DNA from: Isoetes taiwanensis
Taxonomy: Eukaryota; Streptophyta; Lycopodiopsida; Isoetales; Isoetaceae
Assembly: GCA_021234155.1 (NCBI GenBank)
Contig: JAJEKV010000006.1
Coordinates: 25,884,253 to 25,948,252, forward strand
Length of the DNA: 64,000 bases
Reading direction: 5' to 3'
The notes under the pieces were generated by a model. That model ran no database searches. It saw only the letters and a program-made list of their open reading frames with translations, and had not been told where the DNA came from. The position numbers and the translations under genes are program-made. How positions within the stretch are numbered: position 1 is the first letter of the stretch; each line of letters opens with the position of its first letter. Positions 20,834 to 31,774 of the stretch are shown here, piece after piece.

Positions 20834-20918
20834 CAGCAGTCTTATTGCTGCCACGGGTTTTCCCTCGAAAACCCTTCGGGGCGGGGGTTTTTTAATCTGG
20901 GCAGTAATGTGACTGCTG
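20834..20918 (+). other. Conserved stem-loop, copy 3 (LINE 3' UTR)
   Basis: Outer stem CAGCAGTC (20834-20841) with GACTGCTG (20911-20918), then ATTGCTGCC (20844-20852) with GGCAGTAAT (20900-20908, one G-T pair). The core is GGGTTTTCCCTCGAAAACCC followed by TTCGGGGCGGGGG and TTTTTTAATC. It starts 9 bp after the RT stop codon, about 55 bp upstream of the (TTCTA)n tail. Confidence 0.75.
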
Positions 20919-20995
20919 CGCTTTTTGTATTGGGTCCCATAGGCCGATTGGTCTCCATGGACGATAAAAACAATTCTATTCTATTCTATTCTTTG

Positions 20996-22084
20996 TATTA
21001 GATAATAATATAAATATTTATCTACTGTCAATTTGACCCTAGTTTTCTCTCCCTGTGGTGCAGATTCTCACCCAACATAACTGGCCTGATGCTGCTGAGA
21101 GTGAATTTGTTTATTATAAGGAAGATAATGTGGGTCATGTTTGACGTTGAGATGTTTTAGCTAATAATGTTCTATGATTTGAAGGTGCATCATCAGTGGG
21201 AACATCCCTCAATTCTAAATTCTTAGCAGTATTCTCTGCTGCGACTGGTCGTTGTGCAATACCCATTCTAGATTTGCCGGACCAGATCCTGAGGTTTGGA
21301 GTTTTGATCTCTCTGCATTAACGACATTTTTGAGATGCAAACCACCTCGCTGATGATTATATGTTATAGTGGGGATGCTAGACGGACAAACATGAAGGTC
21401 AGTCACCTTCTATCAAACAGATGTAAAGGATGGCAAATATGGCCCATTTTCATACTGTGGGCTTATGTGCTTTGCTGAGATTGGTAGATAAATTCCATGT
21501 ACAATCGTTTAATTTTTTAAAGAAATTGGCGGATGCACACATGACACAAGTACTAATTTTAAGGAATACTCTTGGCTACACATCTGCAATTATGAGCTTG
21601 GTTTAATATTCATTGAGCCTCCGGTTTCATGCTCAGATACTATGAAACTGAAGGCATGTCAGCGCCAGCCAAGTTCAAGGATATGGAAATGGTCTTGATA
21701 GATTTGTGCTTCCATTTCTAGTGCCTCCACCTGCTTATCAACCTCATAGAGAATTGGTAAAATTTTTGGTGGCCCAAGTCAACCGAGATAATAATATGGA
21801 AAACCATCTGGAATATGAAGTTAATCAAGGTATTCCAATGGAAGAACATTTTTGGACGTTGAGCCCCGACATCTATGATAACTCTCGATGTTGAGGAGGA
21901 AGCACCCTCTCCGTAAGGGGACAAGATTATGCATAGGCATTGTGGAGCCAGGCTGTATCTTAACCGCATGTATCGGGGGGGAGGGGAGGGAGCAGTAGCA
22001 TACGGCCTCCCGGATGAGCGCTGCCAGGGAAGGCTGCCTCAGTAACACTTCTTGGAGAAAGGGTGGTCTTCAGCCCATGAAACT
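20996..22084. other. Unresolved exon-like stretches
   Basis: Three plus-strand pieces look coding but are not recognised: near 21068 LTQHNWPDAAESEFVYYKE, near 21433-21595 a frame with AHFHTVGLCALLRLVDKF, and 21706-21894 a frame with VPPPAYQPHRELVKFLVAQ. They are separated by stops. No splice pattern ties them together. Confidence 0.3.
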
Positions 22085-22690
22085 TGGTCCCCAGAATTCC
22101 CTTAGAATCCTCAATATTCCTTGAAGATTCTCATGAAGTCTCCAAGATCCAATAGATCCCCTACATCTCTTAAGATTCTACAAAGATTCCCATATACTCT
22201 ATACAGATTGGCTTAAATCCTCTAAGCTTCCCTTAAGATTCTAATATTCCTCTAGATAGTTTAAGATTATAAGAAGATCTTTCGAGAATCTCCTAGATTC
22301 CCTCAACGTTCCATGCGATTCTACCATGACTTTCCTCAAGATCCCTTGAAGATTCAGACATTATCTGATATTCTATGAAGATTCCTTAGATTCTTGTATG
22401 TTCTATACAAATTTCACTAGCTTCTTTAGGATTCCCTTGAGATTTCCATAGATCCCCCTAGATTCTCTAAGATTCAGCAAAGGGTCTCATAGATTCCCCT
22501 AGGTTTGCTAAGATTTCCATGAATCACTTATGATTCCCCTACATCCTTCTAGATTTGTTGATATTCAGTCAAGGTTTCTTTACATTCCCTTAGATTCCCC
22601 ATATTTCATGAAGATTCCCCTAGGGGCCCTTGCAGTCCTTTAGATTCCCCATATTTCATAAAGATTACCCTAGATTCTTTAAGTTATTAT
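22085..22690 (+). repeat. Degenerate AGATTCCC-based short-period repeat
   Basis: About 600 bp consists almost entirely of AGATTC, AAGATTCCC, CCCTTAGATTCC and TTCTCTAAGATTC variants, with an irregular spacing of 10-25 bp. No gene is present. It looks like an old simple-sequence or minisatellite array that has lost its phase. Confidence 0.65.
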
Positions 22691-23334
22691 AAAGACAGTT
22701 GATAGAGATGGGAAACTGAGGATGTGAGTTGTTTCCACTTTCTACATTATTTGTCGATTAGATTGAAGGAAGCTCCATCTTCAAACAAAGGGAGGAAGCT
22801 GCAGCAGATGCACAGCTCCTCTAAGACATTATCTTTGTCCATTCGGGTTATTTATTCAGGTTTCTTGCTCTATGGAACTTCCCCTTATGATTCTCAGATT
22901 CGGATTATACAAAAGAGATGGCAAAGCTCCTTCTATAGGGGTTGGATGAGGAGAAGTGTGCAGCCCATGATGGATTCAGATATGTAGGTTTGCAAATATG
23001 GAAAGGGTTACTTACCTTACCATGCTGGAAAAGAAAAGCAGTGCAAAAGATTTGAGAAAAGGGTCCCTTTCAATCTTTTATTTCAAGGAGGCTATCTGGA
23101 TAATACTCTGGCTGAAGGCATACAAATACCAATGGCAACATAAGAAAGTTTTGGAAGGCTACATAAATTAGGTTATAATGTCACCAAGTTATTACATGTT
23201 TGAATATAGATGACAGGTTATGAGTTTAATGTAGTAATCAAGTTAACATTATATCATGCATAGCTTCATTTGTACTTTCTTTAAGTTTATTTAGTTCTTT
23301 AAGTTTAATCTAAAATCAGTTCCTTGCATTGCAG

Positions 23335-23454
23335 ATGTATTGTCATGAAGGAATAGGATGGGACCTTTGTGCTCTAGAAGACTTGCCACTTAGTGCATTT
23401 GTATTTGAATATGCTGGAGAAATCATTACTTACTCTTTGCTCCTCAGATACTAA
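23335..23454 (+). pseudogene. SET-domain (SUVR-like) exon fragment
   Basis: After a CAG acceptor (TTGCATTGCAG) the frame reads MYCHEGIGWDLCALEDLPLS and then FVFEYAGEII. This aligns with the start of SET domains of plant SUVR/SUVH-type histone methyltransferases, where GKGWGLRTLEDLPKGAFVCEY is typical. Key residues have changed (Gly-Lys-Gly to Gly-Ile-Gly, Cys to Phe) and a stop follows at 23452, where the family would continue to the catalytic Tyr/His motif. The pre-SET Cys cluster is not found upstream. An isolated, probably dead exon. Confidence 0.55.
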
Positions 23455-24024
23455 TTGTGTCTTAAGAAAAGATTTTAGGTAAGATTGCATATTTTTTTTT
23501 CCTTGTTTTGAAAATGGCTCCAATTTGCGTTGCAAAGGTGGTCTGCAGCAGCTACATGTTGGCTACTATGCAAAAGAATTCAGCTCTACATATTGAAATT
23601 TATTGTTGGAAAAAGATGCTTTAATGTTGCAAGGTTTTTAAGCATAGGTAATATCCTCATTTTATGTCTCATACAAGTTCTGAAATTCTTGAAATTCAAA
23701 ATTCACATTTATTATGGTGTCTGTTAGCTGAAGGGTGACTCACATTTTAAATGTGTACTCTTTTGAGAAGTTTAAATAGGAACTGACATTTGTTCTTGTC
23801 CAGGTGTCATGATACAAGCTTGGTGGATGTTTCAGTTTAAGCATTTTATGTAATACCTAGTGGACTTCGTTTGGGTTCAATTCCCAAAAGGAAATCAAGA
23901 TATTCATTTATAATTTAGGAATAGCAGAAATTCAATCAGGATTTAGAAATAGTTTGAATCAGGATAAACTATTGTTTAAGTTTTCTATACTTATTGTTTT
24001 TGTCTTAATCCAACGCATTGTTTC

Positions 24025-26159
24025 TGCTGCCATGATTTGACAGCATAGAAGAGCAAATGACATTTCACATTAATGGCTAACAACTTGTTGAAACATGTGC
24101 ATGGACCAAGTCAACTCAAGAACTCGAGTTGAAGAACAAAGCAAGGACTTTCATTTGAAACATCACAAGAAAGGATCAAAAGTGAAAAAGTCAAAGTCAC
24201 ACAAGAAGGAGGGCAAGGTCAACTTAAGGAAGCTACATGGCAATATCAAGGTGGGAAGACCCCTTGAGAAGTAAGAAGTTCACTCAAATTCAAATTCTTA
24301 GGCATGATTTACACCTTGAGCACCCTTTGTCTCCATTTGCCTCACCTTACTCATCTCCACCTTTATACAAACCCCAAAATGGCTCAAACTCTTTTTCTAG
24401 TCAAAAACTACTCACACCATCCATGATACACCCTCCATTCACTTGAGATACAAAAATCCGTACAAAAATTGACCTACCAATGGTCAAGAGGACACATTCT
24501 CTCTTAAAGACAAAAGGAGAGAGAAGGAACCCACATTTTCAATACCAAGTTGCTTGTGCAAAAGATAAGCCCAAACATGGTCAAAACAATTGGCCAAATA
24601 TGCATTTGATGGATCTACATTACAAAACATGCCATGTCATCATCCACTTCACCAAAGTTGGCCACCTCATCACACACCATATTCCTTTTCTTCACCTCAC
24701 AAAGTTTTTGACTAGGGGAAAAGTTTTTGCCAAGTCACCCCATGCCACATCACCCTTGGATTGCCAACACACATCCCAAACTTGCCACATTTCCAAATTC
24801 CAAAGCCATCCCATCTCAAAAAAAAAAAAAAAAATCCTTTTTCCAAAAAGATTCTTCCATAGGGTGGGGCATCAATAAAGATTCCATATGGTACTAAAAG
24901 ATTCCAAAGTGGACCATGGGTTGACCCTATATTCTTGATTCTTGGGAATGGTGCCGTATTGCTTACAAATAAAAACAAATGTTTTTTTCCATATAACCCC
25001 TCAACCTAAGCTTCATTTCCTCAAATCCCCTCGCGCCACGTTGCACTGGAACTATTTCACGAAAGATGTCTGTGGGATATTTGTTCTCTGCGAAGCTCTC
25101 TGACCTAAAAAAGATCAAGCCAAGATCCGACTTCTCTGGTAGATCTGACCTGGTATCATGAGCCCGAGCATCTTCTTACACCCCTGTACCCCAAGAAGCA
25201 TCTTGAACTACCTAAAGACAAAGCCAAACTAACCTAGATGCCAAGAATAGACCCGGAAACAAAAGAATAAAAAGGGGAAACATTTTCAAACAAAGGCCGG
25301 CTTCTCAGGCGAAAGATTCGACCTCTCGAGGCTGGAATGGACCGGGATGTGCAGAGTACAAGCTAAGAATGACCTGCCTTGCATGAAATTCCTTCTTATT
25401 TGATGGAAAAACTTGAATGTGTACCTTCTTATGAATATTTCTAATCCCTGCCCCAAGACCCCGAAGCTTGGGAATATATGTTTATTTTCTATGTGATGAT
25501 TGAATGAAAGAAAATTCGACCTTGGTAAGCACTATTGTCATTTGGTAACCCAAGCATTGTGTTTTAAGCAAAATTAGTATTCTCAATTCAAGCAACATAT
25601 CCAGTGTAGTATATTGTTTCCAAAGCCTAGTATTATCTAGAGAAATTAGTCAAGCACTGTGTTTTCTAGAAGAATTTCCTATTTATCTAACTCAGAGCTA
25701 AAGTTGCTGCCTATTACACAAAATCTCTACAAGCAAAAAAAAAGGGCAAAAGACTTCCAAAAGGATTTTATGCACTTATTCTCAGAGAATCATCAAAAAC
25801 TATGCCGATTGACAAAACTTAAAAAGGCTCTATTCACACTTTTGCAAAAAAGAGCTCTCGGGTTGGGCTATTGACCAAAAATTGACCCAGTCAGTTCGAT
25901 CAATTTCTCATAGCTATCCTAAGAATTTACAAACAGACCTTCTCAGGCTACTCAAGCACTCTTCCTAGTGACTAACAAGATTGACCTCACAGATGAAAGC
26001 TCAAAGGATCATGCATGAGAAGGTTTTTTGCTTTGGATGATCTTTTTCCATTTTAGGAAACTAATCTTCTTTAACTGTTTGAGCATTTCTTCTGCAATAT
26101 TTTCTTACAGAGTGGTTGCCTATAGCAACCTGCAGGTTTGCCAGGAATACTTTCAACAA
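24025..26159 (+). repeat. 5' LTR
   Basis: 2135 bp, TG...CA. Differs from the 3' LTR by scattered substitutions and small indels; for example a run of 18 A near 24820 corresponds to a shorter, interrupted A-rich stretch near 33080, and the 3' LTR has about 22 extra bases near 34352. A TTTATAC word at 24362-24368 could be the TATA box. Confidence 0.9.
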
Positions 26160-26185
26160 GATCCCACCTGGATCTTTGGGAACTC

Positions 26186-26877
26186 ATGGCTCCTAGAAAA
26201 AGTAATGAGGTGTCTGACCAAATTCACACTGAACCACCAGAAATACAGTTGTACCCACTGCAAATGCCACCAATCAAGGTAATGCAGGTATACAATATTT
26301 TGAACTCAATATGCCAATCCCTCCTCCTACTTTTGATCCAAGTGTCAATGCTAATAATTTCTTGAAAAACTATGAGGAATATTATCAAGAATATGGTCAC
26401 AAAAAGGGTAGTAAATTTTCAGAATTCAAGAAGTGTTTCAAGAATGAAGAAATGAGAGCATGGCTGGAGTACACCATCAGCACAGGTGTCAGCACTTGGG
26501 AAGAGATCGAAAAGCAGTTCATCGAAAGTTTTGGTAAGGCAATTGAACCACAAGATTTGATTTTTGAATTGCAGACCTTTCAGATTAAGCATGGTGAAAC
26601 TGTGCACCAATATGTTGAGAGATTCCATGTTTATCTAATAAAATGTCAAGCAAGTCAGGTACCAAATCATACCCTACACCTTGTGGCTTGTTTCATAAGA
26701 GGCTTAAGCAGCAGGCCAAGGGTGCACAGAAAAATGTATAAGTTGCAGAAGCAGGAAGGCTTTGACACCATACACAAGGCTTTTACCAAAGCTATTGAGA
26801 TTGCTAACATGTTTTCCTATCTTCTTGATGATGTGAATGTGACTCATGATCCCTTCTTTCCGTTTATGAACCCGTAA
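26186..26877 (+). pseudogene. gag: gag: retrotransposon capsid-like domain
   Basis: The start codon at 26186 gives MAPRKSNEVSDQIH; a one-base shift near 26250 moves into the main frame, which opens with NMPIPPPTFDP and runs to a stop at 26875. The body (EFKKCFKNEEMRAWLEYTIS, WEEIEKQFIESFG, YVERFHVYL, LVACFIRGL) is the Retrotrans_gag fold that forms the virus-like particle. It ends 11 bp before the next open frame, so Gag and the zinc-knuckle/Pol part were probably one polyprotein before decay or are joined by recoding. Confidence 0.8.
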
Positions 26878-26888
26878 TACATGGGCCC

Positions 26889-28230
26889 GTGACCGGTGCT
26901 AGTTTATGCTTTGCAAAAGGAAAAGAAGAAAGTGAAAGCGTAAGACTCAAAGAAATTCTACTTCGATGTCGTATGGAAATCATCAAAGTGTCGGGTTCCC
27001 TACTTGAAGTTACCAAACAACTACAGGAGATGAAAGCTGCAAGACATGAAAGAAAAACCTATGCCCCATGTGTACACTGCCTAAGGGATACTCATTCCTC
27101 AGATTTTTGCTGGTACAGGCCCTGCACAAAATGTGGGAAAAGAGGACATTATGGTAAAGAGTGTCCAGTCTGCCACTTCTGCAAAGCTGTTGGTCATTAT
27201 GAAGAGAGATGTAGTGTCAATGCAAGGCAAGAAATGGCCAAAAGTGTTGAACCAAGTGCACCTAACAGAATGGCCACAGAAACTTCTCCTTCAGTTAGAT
27301 TTGCTACTGACATTAGTACTTCAATCAGGTTTATGCAGGAAGATCAAGAAGAAGAGATTATGGCTGTGCACACAAGAGCTATGCAAAACAAGGATGTTGC
27401 ATCAACCAGCAAGGAGGCTGAGGTAATCAAGGAAAAAGCAGTTGAGAAAAATCAGGTAGTGCCCCTTCCTCCTAATCAAAAGTTTATTAAGAGAGAAAAA
27501 GAAGGTGATGACTTCGAGTGCCTAATGAAGAATGCCAAGGTGAGTGTGGACTTGTTGACCTTGCTAAAAATTGCTCCATCTTATAGAAACAAAATCATGG
27601 ATTTAACAAAAGAAGACCAAATCAATCTCTCTCAAGAAGAACAAATAGCCTTTACAAACCATATTAGTGAGCATATGCTTGTGCAGAATGAGTATGCTCC
27701 TGGTGCCTTTACATGTGAAGCTAAGATAGGTAAAAAATTGCTTTCTAAAGTACTTCTTGATGGGGGCTCTCCACTTAATGTGATGCCTCATCATATAATG
27801 AAATCATGTGGCTTAGAAGTTGACAAAAAAGCCCCTATGGTGCTTAAATCTTTTTCTAACTCTAGGATCAATCTAATAGGTGTGCTTAGCAACATTCTGA
27901 TTGATGTAGGGGGTATAAAGGTTGCTGCAAGCTTTGTGGTGGTTGCATTTGAAGGAGCTGACGAAAAAACTGACATTTATGATCTGTTATTGGGAAGGAG
28001 ATGGTTATCTACTGTGGATGCAAGACCAATCTGGTCAAAAGGAGAGTGTACCATATCAGATGGTAAGAAGACAGTCACCCTACTCAACAAGCTTGGAGCG
28101 TTCGAATTTTTGAATTTTATTGAAGAAGATTTGTTGGTCACTAACCTGTTTGGTGAATATGAGATTTCAATAGCTGCAGCAGATGTCGAGTCAAAGTCAA
28201 CTAAAAGAGGTATGGCATCAGTAAAAAGAA
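26889..28230 (+). CDS. Three zinc knuckles and aspartic protease
   Basis: Three CX2CX4HX4C knuckles follow one another within about 45 residues: CVHCLRDTHSSDFC, CTKCGKRGHYGKEC and CHFCKAVGHYEERC. Such knuckles bind the element RNA. About 170 residues on, after a linker with Lys/Glu-rich stretches, the protease is seen as VLLDGGSPLNVMP, with the catalytic Asp in D-G-G-S, then the flap-like FEGADEKTDIYDLLLGRRWL. The frame stays open to 28272, but true homology leaves it at about 28235, where the RNase H begins in another frame. One or two knuckles are usual in plant Ty3 gag, so three is notable. Confidence 0.8.
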
Positions 28231-28235
28231 CTTTA

Positions 28236-28614
28236 CTTTTCTATGGTTTGATGGAGGATTTTCAAAGAAGTTGAGCATTGCATCCTCTGCTGCCATTATC
28301 AAAGATCATAATTGTAAACTACTTGCTAAAGTTGGCAGAATTTATCCTAATACCACTTCAAACATGGCAGAGTACAAAGCTATGATAGCAGGATTGCAAG
28401 AGGCTAAGCACCTAGGGATAACTAACATTGTGATATTTGGAGATTCCCAGTTGGTCTGTAGGCAAATATTAGGGAAATATCAAGCTAAACATGAAGACAT
28501 GATGGTGCTCAGAGATGAGGCTCTGAAGGAGTTAGTAGACTTCGAGAGCTGGGAGCTGCATAACACATTTCCAGGGACCTCAATGAAGAAACTGATGCAC
28601 TCAAAAGTGTTCCT
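28236..28614 (+). pseudogene. Additional RNase H domain, upstream of RT
   Basis: All four acidic motifs of an RNase H fold are present in order: F-D-G-G (first Asp, near 28250), M-A-E-Y-K-A-M-I-A-G-L (Glu, near 28366), I-F-G-D-S-Q-L-V (second Asp, near 28435), and, after a one-base frameshift, HISRDLNEETDALKS (last Asp, near 28560-28605). NMAEY and GDSQLV are typical of the plant/archaeal-like RNase H added to Tat-type elements. Here it stands between protease and RT. The last motif is in a different frame from the first three, and the frame leaves the protease by another shift near 28230. Confidence 0.75.
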
Positions 28615-28639
28615 CGCTTTTGAGCATCTTGCGGAGGGA

Positions 28640-29800
28640 GCCATCAAGGAGGAAGAATTGGAGGAAGCAGACCTAAGGCAGCTACATCCTATACTGGTTA
28701 TCAATGCAAATGCTGAGAAAGAGGTAAAAGAGGTAAAGATTGTAAAAAATGGTAAGGAAAAAACATTGTTTATGGGAGATTTATTTAAGGAAGAGAGTAG
28801 AGGCAAGGTCACTCAAATGTTTGAGGAATGGAAAGATGTGTTTGCTTGGGATTACAATGAACTTATAGGAGTGGATAGGAAAGTGTGTGAATTCGAAATA
28901 AAGATAAAAAAAGATGTGAAGCTTGTTGTGCAAAAGCTTAGAAGAATTAACATTGCTTTGCTAGATCTGATCAAGGAAGAATTGTGCAAGATGGAAGATG
29001 CAGGTGTCATAGGTGAAATCGTAAATCCAGAATGGCTCTCCTGTATTGTTCCTGTGGAAAAGAAAAACAAAGCCATAAGAATCTGTATGGGATCTGTATC
29101 GACTATAGGGATCTAAATAAAGCCACTATCAAAGATTGCTACCCTTTACCCTTCTTGGAACAAGTCTTGCATGCTATTGCAGGGAAATAAATCTACTCAT
29201 TCTTGGATGGATTCTCGGGCTTCAATCAAATCAGCATAAAAGAAGAAGATCAAGCTAAAACAGCTTTCATCACACCTTGGGGAACTTATGCATCGAAGAG
29301 GATGCCATTTGGTTTAATGAATGCCTCAGCTACATTCCAAAGAGCAATGGATACTATATTCAAGGATATGCCTTCAGATCAGTTCAGAGTATTTTTGGAT
29401 GATCTGTGCCTAGGTACCTCACTAAGTGATCATTTTGCTTACCTTACTGAAGTTTTTTCTTTATGCAGAAAAGGAGGAGTAAGCTTGAATCCAAAGAAGT
29501 GTATATTCTTGTGATCAAAGGGAGACCTGCTAGGACATGAAGTCTCAACACAAGGGATACAAGTTGCTGAGAGCAAGGTGGATGCTTTAAAGAAGCTCAC
29601 ACCACCTAAGACTATCAAGCAGGTAAAAAGCTTTTTAGGAATGACAAGTTTTCTAAGGATGTATATACCTCACTTTTCACACACTACAAGGCCCATTTCA
29701 AACCTCATCAAAATAGGTAAATTCACCAAACATGAAAGCAAATATATTCAGGTCCAATGGACAGAAGAACATCAGTTTGCCTTCGACAAAATCATTCAAG
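28640..29800 (+). pseudogene. Ty3-type reverse transcriptase
   Basis: Motifs in order: EELCKMEDAGVIGEI and VEKKNKAIRIC (fingers), YRDLNKATIKDCYPLPFLE, FLDGFSGFNQI (first catalytic Asp region), TPWGTYASKRMPFGLMNAS with FQRAMD, and F-L-D-D-L in the active-site YxDD position (near 29392). The thumb and connection follow from 29518 (LGHEVSTQGIQVAESKV, VKSFLGMTSFLRMYI). In-frame stops at 29114 and 29188 and at 29513, and one shift near 29090, break the frame. DNA synthesis from element RNA would be its role. Confidence 0.9.
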
Positions 29801-30240
29801 CTATATGTGAATCCACCCTACTGAAGCCACCTGATCCCAAGAAACCTTTCCAAGCCTACATAAGCATCACCAGTAGAGCTATAGGTCCAAAGATACTTCG
29901 TGATGAAATGATAGTAACATTTGCAAGTAAAGTGTGGTCCGATCTCGAGCCGAGGTATTCTAGACTTGAGAAGAGTGCAAAGAAGACGATATTTCTAATT
30001 GATAGGCAAGGCCACATCTTTCAGAATAGCAAGCTATTGGTCTCAATGAGACAAAATCCTATGACCCTTCTTTTTGTAAAAACCCAAACCAAAGCCAAAA
30101 TATGCAAATGGGCATGCAAAGTGCAAGCATATGACATCACTATCAAGGTAGTGAATCTGGTGAATGATCCGAGTGCTTATTTGCCTAACATGTTTTTTGA
30201 ACATGAAGACCATGAGGGAATAGAAGACTCAGAGGTTGAC
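29801..30240 (+). pseudogene. Second, degenerate Ty3-type RNase H
   Basis: In the position where Ty3 elements carry RNase H the frame shows QAYISITSRAIGPKI, then VTFASKVWSDLEPRYSRLEK and LVNDPSAYLPNMF. The layout fits gypsy RNase H, but the first catalytic Asp is not evident (the usual 'D.S..A.G' start reads 'SITSRAIG') and the last motif lacks the usual A-D. It seems to be a remnant kept for structure, as expected if the upstream RNase H took over. Confidence 0.65.
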
Positions 30241-30249
30241 AATAGTTGT

Positions 30250-31543
30250 GGTTTAATGATGAGCAGTGTTGAAGAAAGAGACTGGCAGCATGACATTAGG
30301 AAATACTTGGAGACTGAAGAAGTGCCAACAGACATGAACTCTAACCAGCTAAGAAGGTTCAAAGAAAAATGTGGAAAATACAAGTTAATAGGTGATGTGT
30401 TGTGCAGGACCAACAAAGAGGGAGTGCTAATGAGATGTGTGGATAAGGAGGAAGCAAAGTTGGTTCTTGAAGCATGTCATGAAGGAGTATGTGGAGGGCA
30501 CTATGCAGCAGACACAACAGCAAAGAAGATTTTGAGGTCAGGATACTATTGGCCAACCCTGTTCAAAGATTGTTACAACATCATCAAGTGCTGTCATAAA
30601 TGCCAAGTTTTTGGCAAAAGAATTCTGCAATCAGCACCTCTCACAGCCATAGTATCTCCTGGACCTTTTCAAGTGTGGGGATTAGATTTTATAGGGCCCA
30701 TAGACCCACCTTCTTCTGCTCAGCATGAATATATCTTAGTCGCTACTGACTATTTTACCAAATGGGCTGAAGCTGTTCCACTAAGGCAAGCTAATGCCCT
30801 GATTACTGCCAGGTTCCTTCGTGAGAACATATGTGCAAGGTTTAGAATACCATTGAAAGTTATCTCTGATAGGGGCACTCAATTCATAAATGATGTCATT
30901 GCCACATTGCTAAGTACCCTCAAGGTGAAACACACAAAAGCTCGCCTACTACCCTCAAGGCAATGGCCTGTCTGAATCCACTAACAAGGTCTTGAAGTCT
31001 ATCTTACAAAACCATAACATTGGCAAGAAAAGACCGGCATATGAAACTTTATGATGCACTTTGGGCATACAGACCACCACAAAGTTCTACTACTAAACAC
31101 ACTCCCCTTCAAATTTAGTCTATGGGATTGAAGCTATCTTGCCAATTGAGCTTGAGCTACCTTCACTTAGGCTGGCATATAAAATTAACATGGAAATGGA
31201 AGAAGCTTACAAGGACACGGTTGGCAAAGTTGATGCAGTTGGAATAACAACACGTATGAAGTCGAATGCAAGACAACTAAAAAAGCAAGAGATATAGCAG
31301 CCTTTAAAGCAGCTCACAAACTGTAAGGGATAGTTGGTACTAAAATGGAACAAAGCAAGAGAGAAAGTTGCTGCCAAATTTGAAAATCTATAAGAAGGTC
31401 CTTATGAGGTGGTTGGAGTTGCAGGAAAAGACTCATATTGGCTGAAATCACTTGCAGACGGACATGAGTTGCTTAATCCCATCAATGTTCTGCACCTAAA
31501 AAGGTACTGGAAGCAACATGTTGGCTTAATTCTTTTTGAATAA
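30250..31543 (+). pseudogene. Integrase
   Basis: The HHCC zinc domain (HEGVCGGH...CCHKCQ, near 30478-30605) is followed by the DDE core: VWGLDFIG (first Asp), ATDYFTKWAEAVPL, VISDRGTQFIND (second Asp) and, after a shift near 30935, YYPQGNGLSESTNK with the catalytic Glu. The C-terminal end (SLADGHELLNPINVLHLKRY) closes at a stop at 31541. Several stops lie between 31050 and 31400. No chromodomain is visible. It inserts the cDNA into the host genome in related elements. Confidence 0.85.
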
Positions 31544-31774
31544 GTTTATGTCATGCATAGAATATAGGTTACAGTAGATTAATCAACTCTTAGGGGTAGT
31601 TAAAATAGTAAGTAGAATTAGCATTGCATCTAAATTGAAAATGTGGTTGAATTGTTCGTTATTTATCAGGCAGCATAAAATAGTAAACAGGTTTGGAGAA
31701 ACAATCAGGTGTAGTTCACAGACAAAAGCCAAGAGTACAGGTTCAAATGTAACAAATACTTGGTTTCCATGCAG

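Larger units (their letters stand above)
18780..20995 (+). mobile_element. 5'-truncated LINE, copy 1
   Basis: Non-LTR retrotransposon remnant: the reverse transcriptase and C-terminal Cys/His region are followed by a 3' UTR stem-loop and a (TTCTA)n tail at 20973-20992. There is no endonuclease or ORF1 upstream, as expected from incomplete reverse transcription. The 3' end (GGGTCC...ATTGGTCTC...AAAAACAATTCTATTC) matches that of the minus-strand LINE at 57261-59220, so the two are one family. Confidence 0.8.

Noticed and set aside
22085-22690. CRISPR-like array
   Set aside because: Spacing is irregular, the repeat words are short and degenerate, there are no unique spacers, and the context is a plant genome.
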